From NCBI GenBank assembly GCA_963210315.1, contig OY723302.1, forward strand, positions 1,922,001 to 1,986,000: a stretch of 64,000 nucleotides of DNA, given 5' to 3'. The position numbers and the translations under genes are program-made. This document shows positions 1 through 10,820 of the stretch, piece after piece (within the stretch, counting starts at the first letter, position 1; each line of letters starts with the position of its first letter). This DNA comes from Rhynchopus euleeides. Lineage: Eukaryota; Euglenozoa; Diplonemea; Diplonemida; Diplonemidae. Below the pieces are notes generated by a model, which worked only from the letters and a program-made list of their open reading frames with translations, made no database searches and was not told where the DNA came from.

Positions 1-520
1 CGCACACCAGGCCCCCCAACAGGGGGTGAAACCAAAGGGTCCCCCCTGGGGTTTTTTAACCCAAAATTTTCGAATTCGACATGTCCCCGGGATTTCCACT
101 ATGTCGCAGATTTTGACCATTGGGTCAAGAAAACCTAAAAATCTAGGGGGGTCCCGGGGAGGTGCTGAAGGATTGCACTGAATATTTTATCTAACTCGGT
201 CAAAATTCCAGGCACAGGGGGTCTTCGCTAGCCGGTGCAAAAAAGTGCAGGCTGGTGCAGGGCAAAATGGGCCGAAAATGGGCAAAATCGGAGGCAAAAA
301 AAAGGGCGGGGAGTTGGGTGGCCCCTAGCTGGGAGCACGCATTTGGACCCAAAAAATAATGTCGAGCGGTCCCTGTGCAGTCAGCCCTCACAGGACGAGA
401 AGGCACGGCGGGGCCCGTGTCACGGGTAAACATTGAGATCAACCTGTCATCCTGGGCCAAGAGGGGAGCTGGCCGCCTGGGGCAATGCAGGAGCAACGGC
501 GAGTGCTCGTGCTGGCACGA
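1..520. other. Left-edge spacer, no gene recognised
   Basis: Low-complexity, partly AT-rich sequence (runs of G, C and A) leading into the minisatellite. No reading frame with protein-like composition, no splice-like signals before an ATG, and no tRNA or rRNA likeness were seen. Frames opening near 235 and 375 simply run into the repeat array. Confidence 0.6.
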
Positions 521-3500
521 AGCGGAGCCAGGCAGTGTTGTCCCGAGACTGGGCCGAGCCAGGCAGTGCTGTCCCGAGAATGGGCCGAGCCAGGCAGTGC
601 AATCCCAAGGGTGGGCCGAGCCAGGCAGTGCTGTCCCGAGAATGGGCCGAGCCAGGCAGTGCTGTCGCAAGGGTGGGCCGAGCCAGACAGTGCTGTCCCG
701 AGAGTGGGCCGAGCCAGTCAGTGCTGTCCCAAGGGTGCGCCGAGCCAGTCAGTGCTGTCCCGAGAGTGGGCCGAGCCAGGCAGTGCTGTCCCGAGACTGG
801 GCCGAGCCAGACAGTGCTGTCCCGAGGGTGGGCCGAGCCAGGCAGTGCTGTCCCGAGAATGGGCCGAGCCAGGCAGTGCTGTCCCAAGGGTGGGCCGAGC
901 CAGACAGTGCTGTCCCAAGGGTGGGCCGAGCCAGTCAGTGCTGTCCCGAGAGTGGGCCGAGCCAGGCAGTGCTGTCCCGAGACTGGGCCGAGCCAGACAG
1001 TGCTGTCCCGAGGGTGGGCCGAGCCAGTCAGTGCTGTCCCGAGACTGGGCCGAGCCAGGCAGTGCTGTCCCGAGACTGGGCCGAGCCAGGCAGTGCTGTC
1101 CCGAGACTGGGCCGAGCCAGTCAGTGCTGTCCCGAGACTGGGCCGAGCCAGGCAGTGCTGTCCCGAGACTGGGCCGAGCCAGACAGTGCTGTCCCGAGAC
1201 TGGGCCGAGCCAGTCAGTGCTGTCCCGAGACTGGGCCGAGCCAGACAGTGCTGTCCCGAGGGTGGGCCGAGCCAGTCAGTGCTGTCCCGAGACTGGGCCG
1301 AGCCAGGCAGTGCTGTCCCGAGACTGGGCCGAGCCAGGCAGTGCTGTCCCGAGACTGGGCCGAGCCAGTCAGTGCTGTCCCGAGACTGGGCCGAGCCAGG
1401 CAGTGCTGTCCCGAGACTGGGCCGAGCCAGACAGTGCTGTCCCGAGACTGGGCCGAGCCAGTCAGTGCTGTCCCGAGACTGGGCCGAGCCAGACAGTGCT
1501 GTCCCGAGACTGGGCCGAGCCAGTCAGTGCTGTCCCAAGGGTGGGCCGAGCCAGGCAGTGCTGTCCCGAGGGTGGGCCGAGCCAGACAGTGCTGTCCCGA
1601 GACTGGGCCGAGCCAGGCAGTGCTGTCCCAAGGGTGGGCCGAGCCAGGCAGTGCTGTCCCAAGGGTGGGCCGAGCCAGGCAGTGCTGTCCCAAGGGTGGG
1701 CCGAGCCAGACAGTGCTGTCCCGAGGGTGGGCCGAGCCGGTCAGTGCTGTCCCGAGAATGGGCCGAGCAAGGCAGTGCTGTCCCGAGACTGGGCCGAGCC
1801 AGGCAGTGCTGTCCCAAGGGTGGGCCGAGCCAGGCAGTGCTGTCCCGAGAATGGGCCGAGCCAGGCAGTGCTGTCCCGAGACTGGGCCGAGCCAGGCAGT
1901 GCTGTCCCAAGGGTGGGCCGAGCCAGGCAGTGCTGTCCCGAGAATGGGCCGAGCCAGGCAGTGCTGTCCCAAGGGTGGGCCGAGCCAGGCAGTGCTGTCC
2001 CGAGACTGGGCCGAGCCAGGCAGTGCTGTCCCAAGGGTGGGCCGAGCCAGACAGTGCTGTCCCGAGAGTGGGCCGAGCCAGTCAGTGCTGTCCCAAGGGT
2101 GCGCCGAGCCAGTCAGTGCTGTCCCGAGAGTGGGCCGAGCCAGGCAGTGCTGTCCCGAGACTGGGCCGAGCCAGACAGTGCTGTCCCGAGGGTGGGCCGA
2201 GCCAGGCAGTGCTGTCCCGAGAATGGGCCGAGCCAGGCAGTGCTGTCCCAAGGGTGGGCCGAGCCAGACAGTGCTGTCCCAAGGGTGGGCCGAGCCAGTC
2301 AGTGCTGTCCCGAGAGTGGGCCGAGCCAGGCAGTGCTGTCCCGAGACTGGGCCGAGCCAGACAGTGCTGTCCCGAGGGTGGGCCGAGCCAGTCAGTGCTG
2401 TCCCGAGACTGGGCCGAGCCAGGCAGTGCTGTCCCGAGACTGGGCCGAGCCAGTCAGTGCTGTCCCGAGACTGGGCCGAGCCAGGCAGTGCTGTCCCGAG
2501 ACTGGGCCGAGCCAGACAGTGCTGTCCCGAGACTGGGCCGAGCCAGTCAGTGCTGTCCCAAGGGTGGGCCGAGCCAGTCAGTGCTGTCCCGAGAGTGGGC
2601 CGAGCCAGGCAGTGCTGTCCCGAGACTGGGCCGAGCCAGACAGTGCTGTCCCGAGGGTGGGCCGAGCCAGTCAGTGCTGTCCCGAGACTGGGCCGAGCCA
2701 GGCAGTGCTGTCCCGAGACTGGGCCGAGCCAGACAGTGCTGTCCCGAGACTGGGCCGAGCCAGTCAGTGCTGTCCCAAGGGTGGGCCGAGCCAGGCAGTG
2801 CTGTCCCGAGGGTGGGCCGAGCCAGACAGTGCTGTCCCGAGACTGGGCCGAGCCAGGCAGTGCTGTCCCAAGGGTGGGCCGAGCCAGGCAGTGCTGTCCC
2901 AAGGGTGGGCCGAGCCAGACAGTGCTGTCCCGAGGGTGGGCCGAGCCGGTCAGTGCTGTCCCGAGAATGGGCCGAGCCAGGCAGTGCTGTCCCGAGACTG
3001 GGCCGAGCCAGGCAGTGCTGTCCCGAGACTGGGCCGAGCCAGACAGTGCTGTCCCGAGGGTGGGCCGAGCCAGGCAGTGCTGTCCCGAGAATGGGCCGAG
3101 CCAGGCAGTGCTGTCCCAAGGGTGGGCCGAGCCAGACAGTGCTGTCCCAAGGGTGGGCCGAGCCAGTCAGTGCTGTCCCGAGAGTGGGCCGAGCCAGGCA
3201 GTGCTGTCCCGAGACTGGGCCGAGCCAGAGAGTGCTGTCCCGAGGGTGGGCCGAGCCAGTCAGTGCTGTCCCGAGACTGGGCCGAGCCAGGCAGTGCTGT
3301 CCCGAGACTGGGCCGAGCCAGTCAGTGCTGTCCCGAGACTGGGCCGAGCCAGGCAGTGCTGTCCCGAGACTGGGCCGAGCCAGACAGTGCTGTCCCGAGA
3401 CTGGGCCGAGCCAGTCAGTGCTGTCCCGAGACTGGGCCGAGCCAGACAGTGCTGTCCCGAGGGTGGGCCGAGCCAGTCAGTGCTGTCCCGAGACTGGGCC

Positions 3501-5982
3501 GAGCCAGGCAGTGCTGTCCCGAGACTGGGCCGAGCCAGACAGTGCTGTCCCGAGACTGGGCCGAGCCAGTCAGTGCTGTCCCAAGGGTGGGCCGAGCCAG
3601 GCAGTGCTGTCCCGAGGGTGGGCCGAGCCAGACAGTGCTGTCCCGAGACTGGGCCGAGCCAGGCAGTGCTGTCCCAAGGGTGGGCCGAGCCAGGCAGTGC
3701 TGTCCCAAGGGTGGGCCGAGCCAGGCAGTGCTGTCCCAAGGGTGGGCCGAGCCAGACAGTGCTGTCCCGAGGGTGGGCCGAGCCGGTCAGTGCTGTCCCG
3801 AGAATGGGCCGAGCCAGGCAGTGCTGTCCCGAGACTGGGCCGAGCCAGGCAGTGCTGTCCCAAGGGTGGGCCGAGCCAGGCAGTGCTGTCCCGAGAATGG
3901 GCCGAGCCAGGCAGTGCTGTCCCGAGACTGGGCCGAGCCAGGCAGTGCTGTCCCAAGGGTGGGCCGAGCCAGGCAGTGCTGTCCCGATAATGGGCCGAGC
4001 CAGGCAGTGCTGTCCCGAGACTGGGCCGAGCCAGGCAGTGCTGTCCCAAGGGTGGGCCGAGCCAGGCAGTGCTGTCCCGAGAATGGGCCGAGCCAGGCAG
4101 TGCTGTCCCACGGGTGGGCCGAGCCAGGCAGTGCTGTCCCGAGACTGGGCCGAGCCAGGCAGTGCTGTCCCAAGGGTGGGCCGAGCCAGGCAGTGCTGTC
4201 CCGAGAATGGGCCGAGCCAGGCAGTGCTGTCCCGAGACTGGGCCGAGCCAGGCAGTGCTGTCCCGAGGGTGGGCCGAGCCAGTCAGTGCTGTCCCGAGAA
4301 TGGGCCGAGCCAGGCAGTGCTGTCCCGAGACTGGGCCGAGCCAGGCAGTGCTGTCCCAAGGGTGGGCCGAGCCAGGCAGTGCTGTCCCGAGAATGGGCCG
4401 AGCCAGGCAGTGCTGTCCCAAGGGTGGGCCGAGCCAGGCAGTGCTGTCCCGAGACTGGGCCGAGCCAGGCAGTGCTGTCCCGAGACTGGGCCGAGCCAGT
4501 CAGTGCTGTCCCGAGACTGGGCCGAGCCAGGCAGTGCTGTCCCGAGACTGGGCCGAGCCAGACAGTGCTGTCCCGAGACTGGGCCGAGCCAGTCAGTGCT
4601 GTCCCGAGACTGGGCCGAGCCAGACAGTGCTGTCCCGAGGGTGGGCCGAGCCAGTCAGTGCTGTCCCGAGACTGGGCCGAGCCAGGCAGTGCTGTCCCGA
4701 GACTGGGCCGAGCCAGACAGTGCTGTCCCGAGACTGGGCCGAGCCAGTCAGTGCTGTCCCAAGGGTGGGCCGAGCCAGGCAGTGCTGTCCCGAGGGTGGG
4801 CCGAGCCAGACAGTGCTGTCCCGAGACTGGGCCGAGCCAGGCAGTGCTGTCCCAAGGGTGGGCCGAGCCAGGCAGTGCTGTCCCAAGGGTGGGCCGAGCC
4901 AGGCAGTGCTGTCCCAAGGGTGGGCCGAGCCAGACAGTGCTGTCCCGAGGGTGGGCCGAGCCGGTCAGTGCTGTCCCGAGAATGGGCCGAGCCAGGCAGT
5001 GCTGTCCCGAGACTGGGCCGAGCCAGGCAGTGCTGTCCCAAGGGTGGGCCGAGCCAGGCAGTGCTGTCCCGAGAATGGGCCGAGCCAGGCAGTGCTGTCC
5101 CGAGACTGGGCCGAGCCAGGCAGTGCTGTCCCGAGAATGGGCCGAGCCAGGCAGTGCTGTCCCGAGACTGGGCCGAGCCAGGCAGTGCTGTCCCAAGGGT
5201 GGGCCGAGCCAGGCAGTGCTGTCCCGAGAATGGGCCGAGCCAGGCAGTGCTGTCCCAAGGGTGGGCCGAGCCAGGCAGTGCTGTCCCGAGACTGGGCCGA
5301 GCCAGGCAGTGCTGTCCCAAGGGTGGGCCGAGCCAGGCAGTGCTGTCCCGAGAATGGGCCGAGCCAGGCAGTGCTGTCCCGAGACTGGGCCGAGCCAGGC
5401 AGTGCTGTCCCGAGGGTGGGCCGAGCCAGTCAGTGCTGTCCCGAGAATGGGCCGAGCCAGGCAGTGCTGTCCCGAGACTGGGCCGAGCCAGGCAGTGCTG
5501 TCCCGAGGGTGGGCCGAGCCAGTCAGTGCTGTCCCGAGAATGGGCCGAGCCAGGCAGTGCTGTCCCGAGACTGGGCCGAGCCAGGCAGTGCTGTCCCAAG
5601 GGTGGGCCGAGCCAGGCAGTGCTGTCCCGAGAATGGGCCGAGCCAGGCAGTGCTGTCCCAAGGGTGGGCCGAGCCAGACAGTGCTGTCCCGAGGGTGGGC
5701 CGAGCCAGTCAGTGCTGTCCCGAGACTGGGCCGAGCCAGGCAGTGCTGTCCCGAGACTGGGCCGAGCCAGGCAGTGCTGTCCCGAGAATGGGCCGAGCCA
5801 GTCAGTGCTGTCCCGAGACTGGGCCGAGCCAGGCAGTGCTGTCCCAAGGGTGGGCCGAGCCAGACAGTGCTGTCCCGAGGGTGGGCCGAGCCAGTCAGTG
5901 CTGTCCCGAGAATGGGCCGAGCCAGGCAGTCCTGTCCAGAGGGTGGGCCGAGCTAGGCAGTGATGTCCCGAGGGTGGGCCGA
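521..5982. repeat. Minisatellite 1, 31-bp unit, about 174 copies
   Basis: The unit begins gggccgagccaggcagtg and ends ctgtcccgagact. From the gggccgag at 551 to the one at 5945 is 5,394 bp, exactly 174 x 31, so there is no net length change over the array. Variation is almost confined to two spots: ggcagt/gacagt/gtcagt in the middle, and gagact/gagaat/gagagt/gagggt/aagggt at the end. Because 31 is not a multiple of 3 and the unit has almost no plus-strand stops, all three forward frames stay open for kilobases. One of the few interruptions is a TAA near 3987 created by a gataat variant. The long apparent proteins (31-residue period) are best read as by-products of the repeat. Confidence 0.95.
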
Positions 5983-6668
5983 CATCACATCCGGTCTCGG
6001 CCCGCTGTCTGGACCGCAGCAACAAGAAATCTGCGCTGCATGCACAGGAGCAGGGGGACTTGGCCCGTCCGCACTCCGACGTTGCACCGCGCTGCCCCAG
6101 CGCTCCAGATCACAAGGCCCCCTGCGCCGCAGGAGGTGGAGACGTCGCACACCAGCAGGATGAGGATGACGTCGCAGACCAGTTCACCACCCCCAACAGT
6201 AGGTCACACTCCGCCTCGCCTGTAGGCCGTCTACTGTATGCAGGAGTCTGCGTGTGTTGACACACACGCCCGGCACACCTGATTCTATGGGCAGCGCTCG
6301 TAACTCTCTCGGCGCCAAGTCGAAGCTGAGCAAGATTTGATTGGACGGTGCAAATATAGCTAGCCTTGCGGGATCACTAAGATACTCTCCGAGTTAGCTA
6401 CATGAACACAATATTGCACATCGCACGGTTCCGAAGGATGGGTACGCGATGCAGCTTTAGGTCTTGTGCTAATGTTACACACAGCAAGATCCCTGACGGA
6501 GGGGATCGATGCAGGCACTGAGGAGATGTCTGGGAAGGGGTCCTGCATCGAACCCCCGCCGAGTGGAGCAAACACTCGGTACTCCGGGCGCCACGTTCTG
6601 CTCGGCTGGACATCGGCCCGAGGTCGTGGCCACGGCCCCCGACCACTCACTGCGGGGAGCTTCCCCTC
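5983..6668. other. Spacer between minisatellites
   Basis: Unique sequence without a convincing gene. Short open frames on both strands have no recognisable domain, and the plus-strand frame is an extension of the minisatellite frame. Confidence 0.5.
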
Positions 6669-6799
6669 CAGACAGTGTCTGGACATCACTCCTGGGCTCG
6701 GCCCAGGGTCTGGACAGCACTCCTGAGCCGTCCCAGAGTCTGGACATCACTCCTGGGCTCGGCCCAGGGTCTGGACACCACTCCTGGGCTCGGCCCAGT
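6669..6799 (-). repeat. Minisatellite 2, inverted block of about 4 units
   Basis: The tctggac landmark recurs at 6678, 6709, 6739 and 6770, i.e. 31, 30 and 31 bp apart, in the reverse orientation to the block that follows. The orientation switches at about 6799/6800 inside a unit, leaving ggacacca and tggtgtcc as facing arms around an 18-nt loop. Confidence 0.9.
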
Positions 6800-7695
6800 G
6801 GTGTCCAGACCCTGGGCCGAGCCAGGCAGTGATGTCCAGACCCTGGGCCGAGCCAGGGAGTGGTGTCCAGACCCTGGGCCGAGCCCAGGAGTGATGTCCA
6901 GACCCTGGGCCGAGCCCAGGAGTGGTGTCGAGACCCTGGGCCGAGCCCAGGAGTGATGTCCAGACCCTGGGCCGAGCCCGGGAGTGATGTCCAGACCCTG
7001 GGCCGAGCCTAGGAGTGATGTCCAGACCCTGGGCCGAGCCCAGGAGTGGTGTCCAGACCCTGGGCCGAGCCCAGGAGTGATGTCCAGACCCTGGGCCGAG
7101 CCCAGGAGTGGTGTCCAGACCCTGGGCCGACCCAGGCAGTGATGTCCAGACCCTGGGCCGAGCCCAGGAGTGGTGTCCAGACCCTGGGCCGACCCAGGCA
7201 GTGATGTCCAGACCCTGGGCCGAGCCCGGGAGTGGTGTCCAGACCCTGGGCCGAGCCCAGGAGTGGTGTCGAGACCCTGGGCCGAGCCAGGGAGTGGTGT
7301 CCAGACCCTGGGCCGAGCCCAGGAGTGATGTCCAGACCCTGGGCCGAGCCCGGGAGTGGTGTCCAGACCCTGGGCCGAGCCAGGGAGTGGTGTCCAGACC
7401 CTGGGCCGAGCCTAGGAGTGATGTCCAGACCCTGGGCCGAGCCCGGGAGTGGTGTCCAGACCCTGGGCCGAGCCCAGGAGTGGTGTCCAGACCCTGGGCC
7501 GAGCCCAGGAGTGGTGTCCAGACCCTGGGCCGACCCAGGCAGTGATGTCCAGACCCTGGGCCGAGCCCAGGAGTGATGTCCAGACCCTGGGCCGACCCAG
7601 GCAGTGATGTCCAGACCCTGGGCCGAGCCCGGGAGTGGTGTCCAGACCCTGGGCCGAGCCCAGGAGTGATGTCCAGACCCTGGGCCGACCCAGGC
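6800..7695 (+). repeat. Minisatellite 2, direct block, 31-bp unit
   Basis: The unit reads gggccgagcccaggagtg followed by atgtccagaccct. The gggccga landmark at 6814 and the last at 7682 are 868 bp apart, exactly 28 x 31. It has the same unit length and the same gggccgag-ccagg-agtg core as minisatellite 1, so the two arrays are diverged relatives. Variants include gacccaggcagtg, agcctaggagtg and agcccgggagtg. Confidence 0.93.
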
Positions 7696-8740
7696 TGTGG
7701 GTGGTGCATTTTGGTGCATTTTCCGTCGGTTTAGGTGAAAATTGTCGAAAGTTGTCGAAATTTGTCGACAGGTGACGAACGACGAGAATCCCCGAAAAAC
7801 CGGTTTTTAATTCATTTTTGGGGGGGGGGGTCTTCGCTGACGAAGTTTTTGTCGAAGACCCCTGTCGTCGTCGTCAGAACACTGCCGTCTTCGGTGAAAA
7901 CCCCCCTGAAACACCCGTTTTCCTAATTATGTGACGAACGACGAAGTTTGTCGAAGTTTGTCGACCAGCGAAGACCCCCACAGGGTTCTATTATTTCTGA
8001 GGCTTGTTGGGGGTGGGGTGAGGGTGGGGGGGGGGGGGAGGGGCGAGCTTTCTCACGCCCAGCCAGCTTCGGCATTAGTCTTCCCCTGCCTCTGCTGTCT
8101 GGGCTGAAGTGGTCGCGGTAGCAGCCTCCTGGGACTTATTCTGAGGCCCGTTGGGGGGGTGGTTGAAGGTGGGGGGGAGGGGGACGAGCTTTCTCACTCT
8201 CAAACAAATAGCTGTGTCGGTGGATCGCCAGCCGGTACGCATGCACAGATACAAACCACCGCAAGGTATCATCTCCATCTCCTAGGGGTGGTCGGGGTGG
8301 GGGCGTGGGTGGATTGGGATGTCAAAAAAGCCGTGGTCGTTGGGATCCAGCCCCCCTCTCCAAGGAATAATTGCGGGGTGTCTGCTTCAGGGGTTACATT
8401 GGACGAGGAGAGATGAAGAATCTCGCCCACAGGATTCTCAGTTCTGACACAACACAGGCCATGCAATCGCACTTGACCACGAACACTGCTTCAGCGAGTG
8501 AAGGGATGGCGACTCCTCTTCGCTAACTCACCTCCACACTACTTCACGGCATTAGTTTTCCCTGCCTCTGCTGTCTGGGCTGAAGTGGTCGCGGTAGCAG
8601 CCCGACTCTGGGATGGCCTGACTCCTACTGCCCCCCGTGCTTTGAAGGGCTGTGTTTACTACTCAGGATCATCTTCAGGGTAGCATAGATGCCCCCATAG
8701 GTCAAACGGCCGTGCTGCGTCCGCAGTCGTGGGGTCGGAT
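7696..8740. other. Spacer with an interrupted local duplication
   Basis: A block at about 7990-8127 is repeated in two pieces, at 8135-8199 and 8541-8601. The pieces share the gaggc-gttgggg G-rich tract, cgagctttctcac, and the ctctgctgtctgggctgaag run with its continuation. The second copy is split by about 340 bp. The part at 7735-7970 is rich in short gtcgaa motifs. No gene recognised. Confidence 0.6.
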
Positions 8741-8761
8741 ATGTGGCGGCGCCTTCAGAGA

Positions 8762-8908
8762 CACCACCCCATCCCTTCCCCCGCATGTTGTGATGTGTGG
8801 CTTCCTGTGATGGGGTTGTGGAGGTTTGTGTGACACACCCAAGGATACCACCCGACAGGAGAGGGCGCGATGCAGCGCCTTTTAACACGCAGCAGGCGCC
8901 TTGCCAGG
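8762..8908 (+). repeat. 5'-end cassette, copy 1 (leader and presequence start)
   Basis: About 147 bp nearly identical to 26684-26830. It contains a putative promoter/leader, a ccacccgacag acceptor-like site, an ATG at 8870 and the first codons of an Arg-rich presequence (MQRLLTRSRRLAR). In the 26.8-kb copy this leads into an intact gene. Here the frame ends after about 47 codons (TGA near 9018). Confidence 0.8.
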
Positions 8909-8955
8909 TGGGCTGCACAGCCGCCGACAGAAGGAGATATGTTAGTGTTCCTGGC

Positions 8956-9134
8956 TGACAGGAGGACTGGCGACGGCACCCCGCCAACGTCGGGATCGAC
9001 GACACGCCTGACAAGGTGAAGGAGTTCGCACTGCAGGCGTTCCCCAACTTTGTTGGTGTGGAGGTGGCTGACCTGCAGCTGTCTGTGGGGGGCGAGGTGT
9101 TGTGCAAGGACAAGCCTCTGAGCAGTGTTGCAGG
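8956..9134 (+). pseudogene. Orphan exon encoding a Ubl-like segment
   Basis: An open segment lies between an acceptor-like gctgacag (ends 8955) and a donor-like GCAG|GTGGGT. It encodes a peptide with the pattern DDTPDKVKEFALQAFPNFVG, then VADLQLSVGGEVLCKDKPLS. The arrangement (FP, then a strand, then GGxVL, then basic-P-L) parallels the N-terminal Ubl-like region of the WD40 gene at 29615. It is out of frame with the upstream ATG at 8870, and no following exon was identified. It may be one exon of a gene whose other exons I missed, or a broken copy. Confidence 0.4.
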
Positions 9135-9355
9135 TGGGTCAGCGGCTCCCCTGGGTGCAGGGTGCTGCATCGGCTATCCTGGGGCACTCCCCACATCATG
9201 GGAAGAAGGTTGTTGCCCGTATATTTCCGTCCCAGACCAGAATACCCGAGTAGGCCGCGTTCTCTTTTGAGTGCCATCATCCACACAATTCATGCAGGAC
9301 TGTACACCACCCTCTTCCCCCTCTCTTCCCTTTCCCTTTTTTGCCTGCGGAAGCA

Positions 9356-9631
9356 ATGGGTGCCGCCTCCGAGATCACGATTCGGATGAAGTTCTTCGCG
9401 GCGACGCGCGACATGACCGACACGTCTGATGCATCTCTGACCATCCCGAGCACCTACAACTCGGATGACCTCGTGCGGCACCTGCAGCAGCTGTACCCCA
9501 AGCTGGCGAAGCTGGCCGAGCAGCTGCCGACCATCCTCGCGATCAACCAGGCGTTCCTTCCGCTGGGCGAGACTGCGGCACTGAAGGACGGCGACGAGGT
9601 GGCCCTCATCCCCCCGATTAGCGGAGGCTGA
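9356..9631 (+). CDS. MOCS2A: Molybdopterin synthase sulfur-carrier subunit (MOCS2A/MoaD type)
   Basis: A 91-residue single-exon protein with a beta-grasp pattern: the first strand is ITIRMKFFAATRD, followed by LxxLYPKLAKLAEQLPTILAINQ, GETAALKDGDEVALIPP, and the obligatory C-terminal Gly-Gly (residues 90-91, SGG then stop). The tail is the site of adenylation and thiocarboxylation, and the protein donates sulfur to cyclic pyranopterin monophosphate with the MoaE-type partner in molybdenum-cofactor synthesis. Length matches the family (about 80-90). The ATG at 9356 follows a roughly 35-nt pyrimidine tract and an AG, which fits a splice acceptor. URM1 is the alternative, but the KDGDEVALIPPISGG ending is typical of MoaD. 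No MoaE gene is in the window. Confidence 0.92.
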   Translation: MGAASEITIRMKFFAATRDMTDTSDASLTIPSTYNSDDLVRHLQQLYPKLAKLAEQLPTILAINQAFLPLGETAALKDGDEVALIPPISGG

Positions 9632-10459
9632 GGGGGGACCCCCTGCGGGGCCGGGGCTGTGTCTGTGTGTGAGCGGCTCTTCATTTCCTTGCCGTGTCAC
9701 GGGCGACGAAGACGGCCGGAGCGGTTCCGCTTACCCTTCCTGTTGTTCTAGCTACTTCACTTTCTCGCGTCCGCATGTGCCCCGCCTCACGTGGGTGGCG
9801 TAAGGCACAACACGCCAAGAAGGGTGGGAAGAGGAATCGCGCTACCTCGCGTCTTTTGTGCTCAGTTTTGTGTGCAGAGGTGTTGCTGTAGTATTGAGCC
9901 CCGTGTTCTTCTTTGGAGCAACGGAGGGGTGGGGTGTGGAGGGGAGGTTATGGCTAGCCCTTGGGTTTCCCGTGTGATGTGTGTGTTGTTGCTGTCGTGT
10001 GGAAGGGCTTCGAAAAGGGGTGGGGGGGGGGGTAGTGCCAGTCAGACACCGGCCGGATGTGTCGGGTGGTGGGGTGATGAACTCATGCGACCCTCACTCC
10101 GTGTGTTGTCATCCCCTCTCACGATCTCGAAAAATGTGACGAATTTGCGTCGAAAGTGTGAACAGTGTGTGTCGTTGGGTGCTGCATGTGTGGCAAAATC
10201 CCCTCCCCTCCCCCCATCCGCATGCGTTTCTCAAGCAGGTTCTGTGCGCATGCATGGAACAACATCGAAGAAGAATGATTGTGCGCAGAGAGGGCCTCGC
10301 CCCTCTTGTCCCCACCCCACCCCACCCCACCTCTCCCTCATGCATTTGGCCCTCCTGGGAGCGCCTTCTCTCCAGCAAGGGTTGTCAAAACCTCTCACAG
10401 CAGACGAGCTGCTGCGTGTGTGTAGGGGGGGGGAGGGTTGTTTGGCCTTTGGATTGATT
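9632..10459. other. Intergenic region
   Basis: 3' region of the MOCS2A gene followed by G- and C-run-rich spacer. No domain-bearing frame seen. Confidence 0.5.
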
Positions 10460-10666
10460 GGGGCCTCCGCTCAGAAGTGCAGAAAAGTGAAAAGCGCCCG
10501 ATCACTTCACAGCTACAACCGCTCTGATGAATTTCCTTTTGTTTGTTGCGTTGACGCTTCTACACCGAAGTGCAGAAAAAGTGATAAAAAAGTGAGCCGC
10601 ATCACAACACTTGGCTGCAAAGTGACACAGTTTGACACACAGTGGCACAGAGCGGAAAGGTGCCCC
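10460..10666. mobile_element. MITE-like element with GGGGCC..CGCTC termini
   Basis: The left end ggggcctccgctcagaag and right end gagcggaaaggtgcccc are imperfect inverted repeats. Both ends match the element at 19708-19790, including the adjoining tcagaag and tgacaca. The interior 10499-10564 is nearly identical, in reverse orientation, to 24119-24190. No coding capacity. Confidence 0.65.
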
Positions 10667-10820
10667 CCCCCCCCTTTTTGTGGCTTTTAGGTGAGGTGGA
10701 AGCGTGCAATGCAGCAACTGTCGGAGAGGATCGAAGCGAATGGGTGTATTTGCCTGGGCCCCCCCCATCATATCACCGCCGCCCATTCTCCACCCCCCGC
10801 CCACACCCCCCCTGCAGAGC

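Noticed and set aside
375..5963. Single giant repeat protein of about 1,860 residues (and two similar ones in other frames)
   Set aside because: All three frames are equally open because the 31-bp unit has no stops. The first ATGs lie in unremarkable sequence, and there is no acceptor-like context or non-repeat domain.
1214..6025. Long minus-strand frames across the minisatellite
   Set aside because: Same cause. Their ends coincide with the gtcagt variant, which creates a TGA on the minus strand, so their lengths only reflect variant order.
6536..6560. tRNA-like gggttcgatgc on the minus strand
   Set aside because: The T-arm stem does not pair and no acceptor or D-arm could be built around it.
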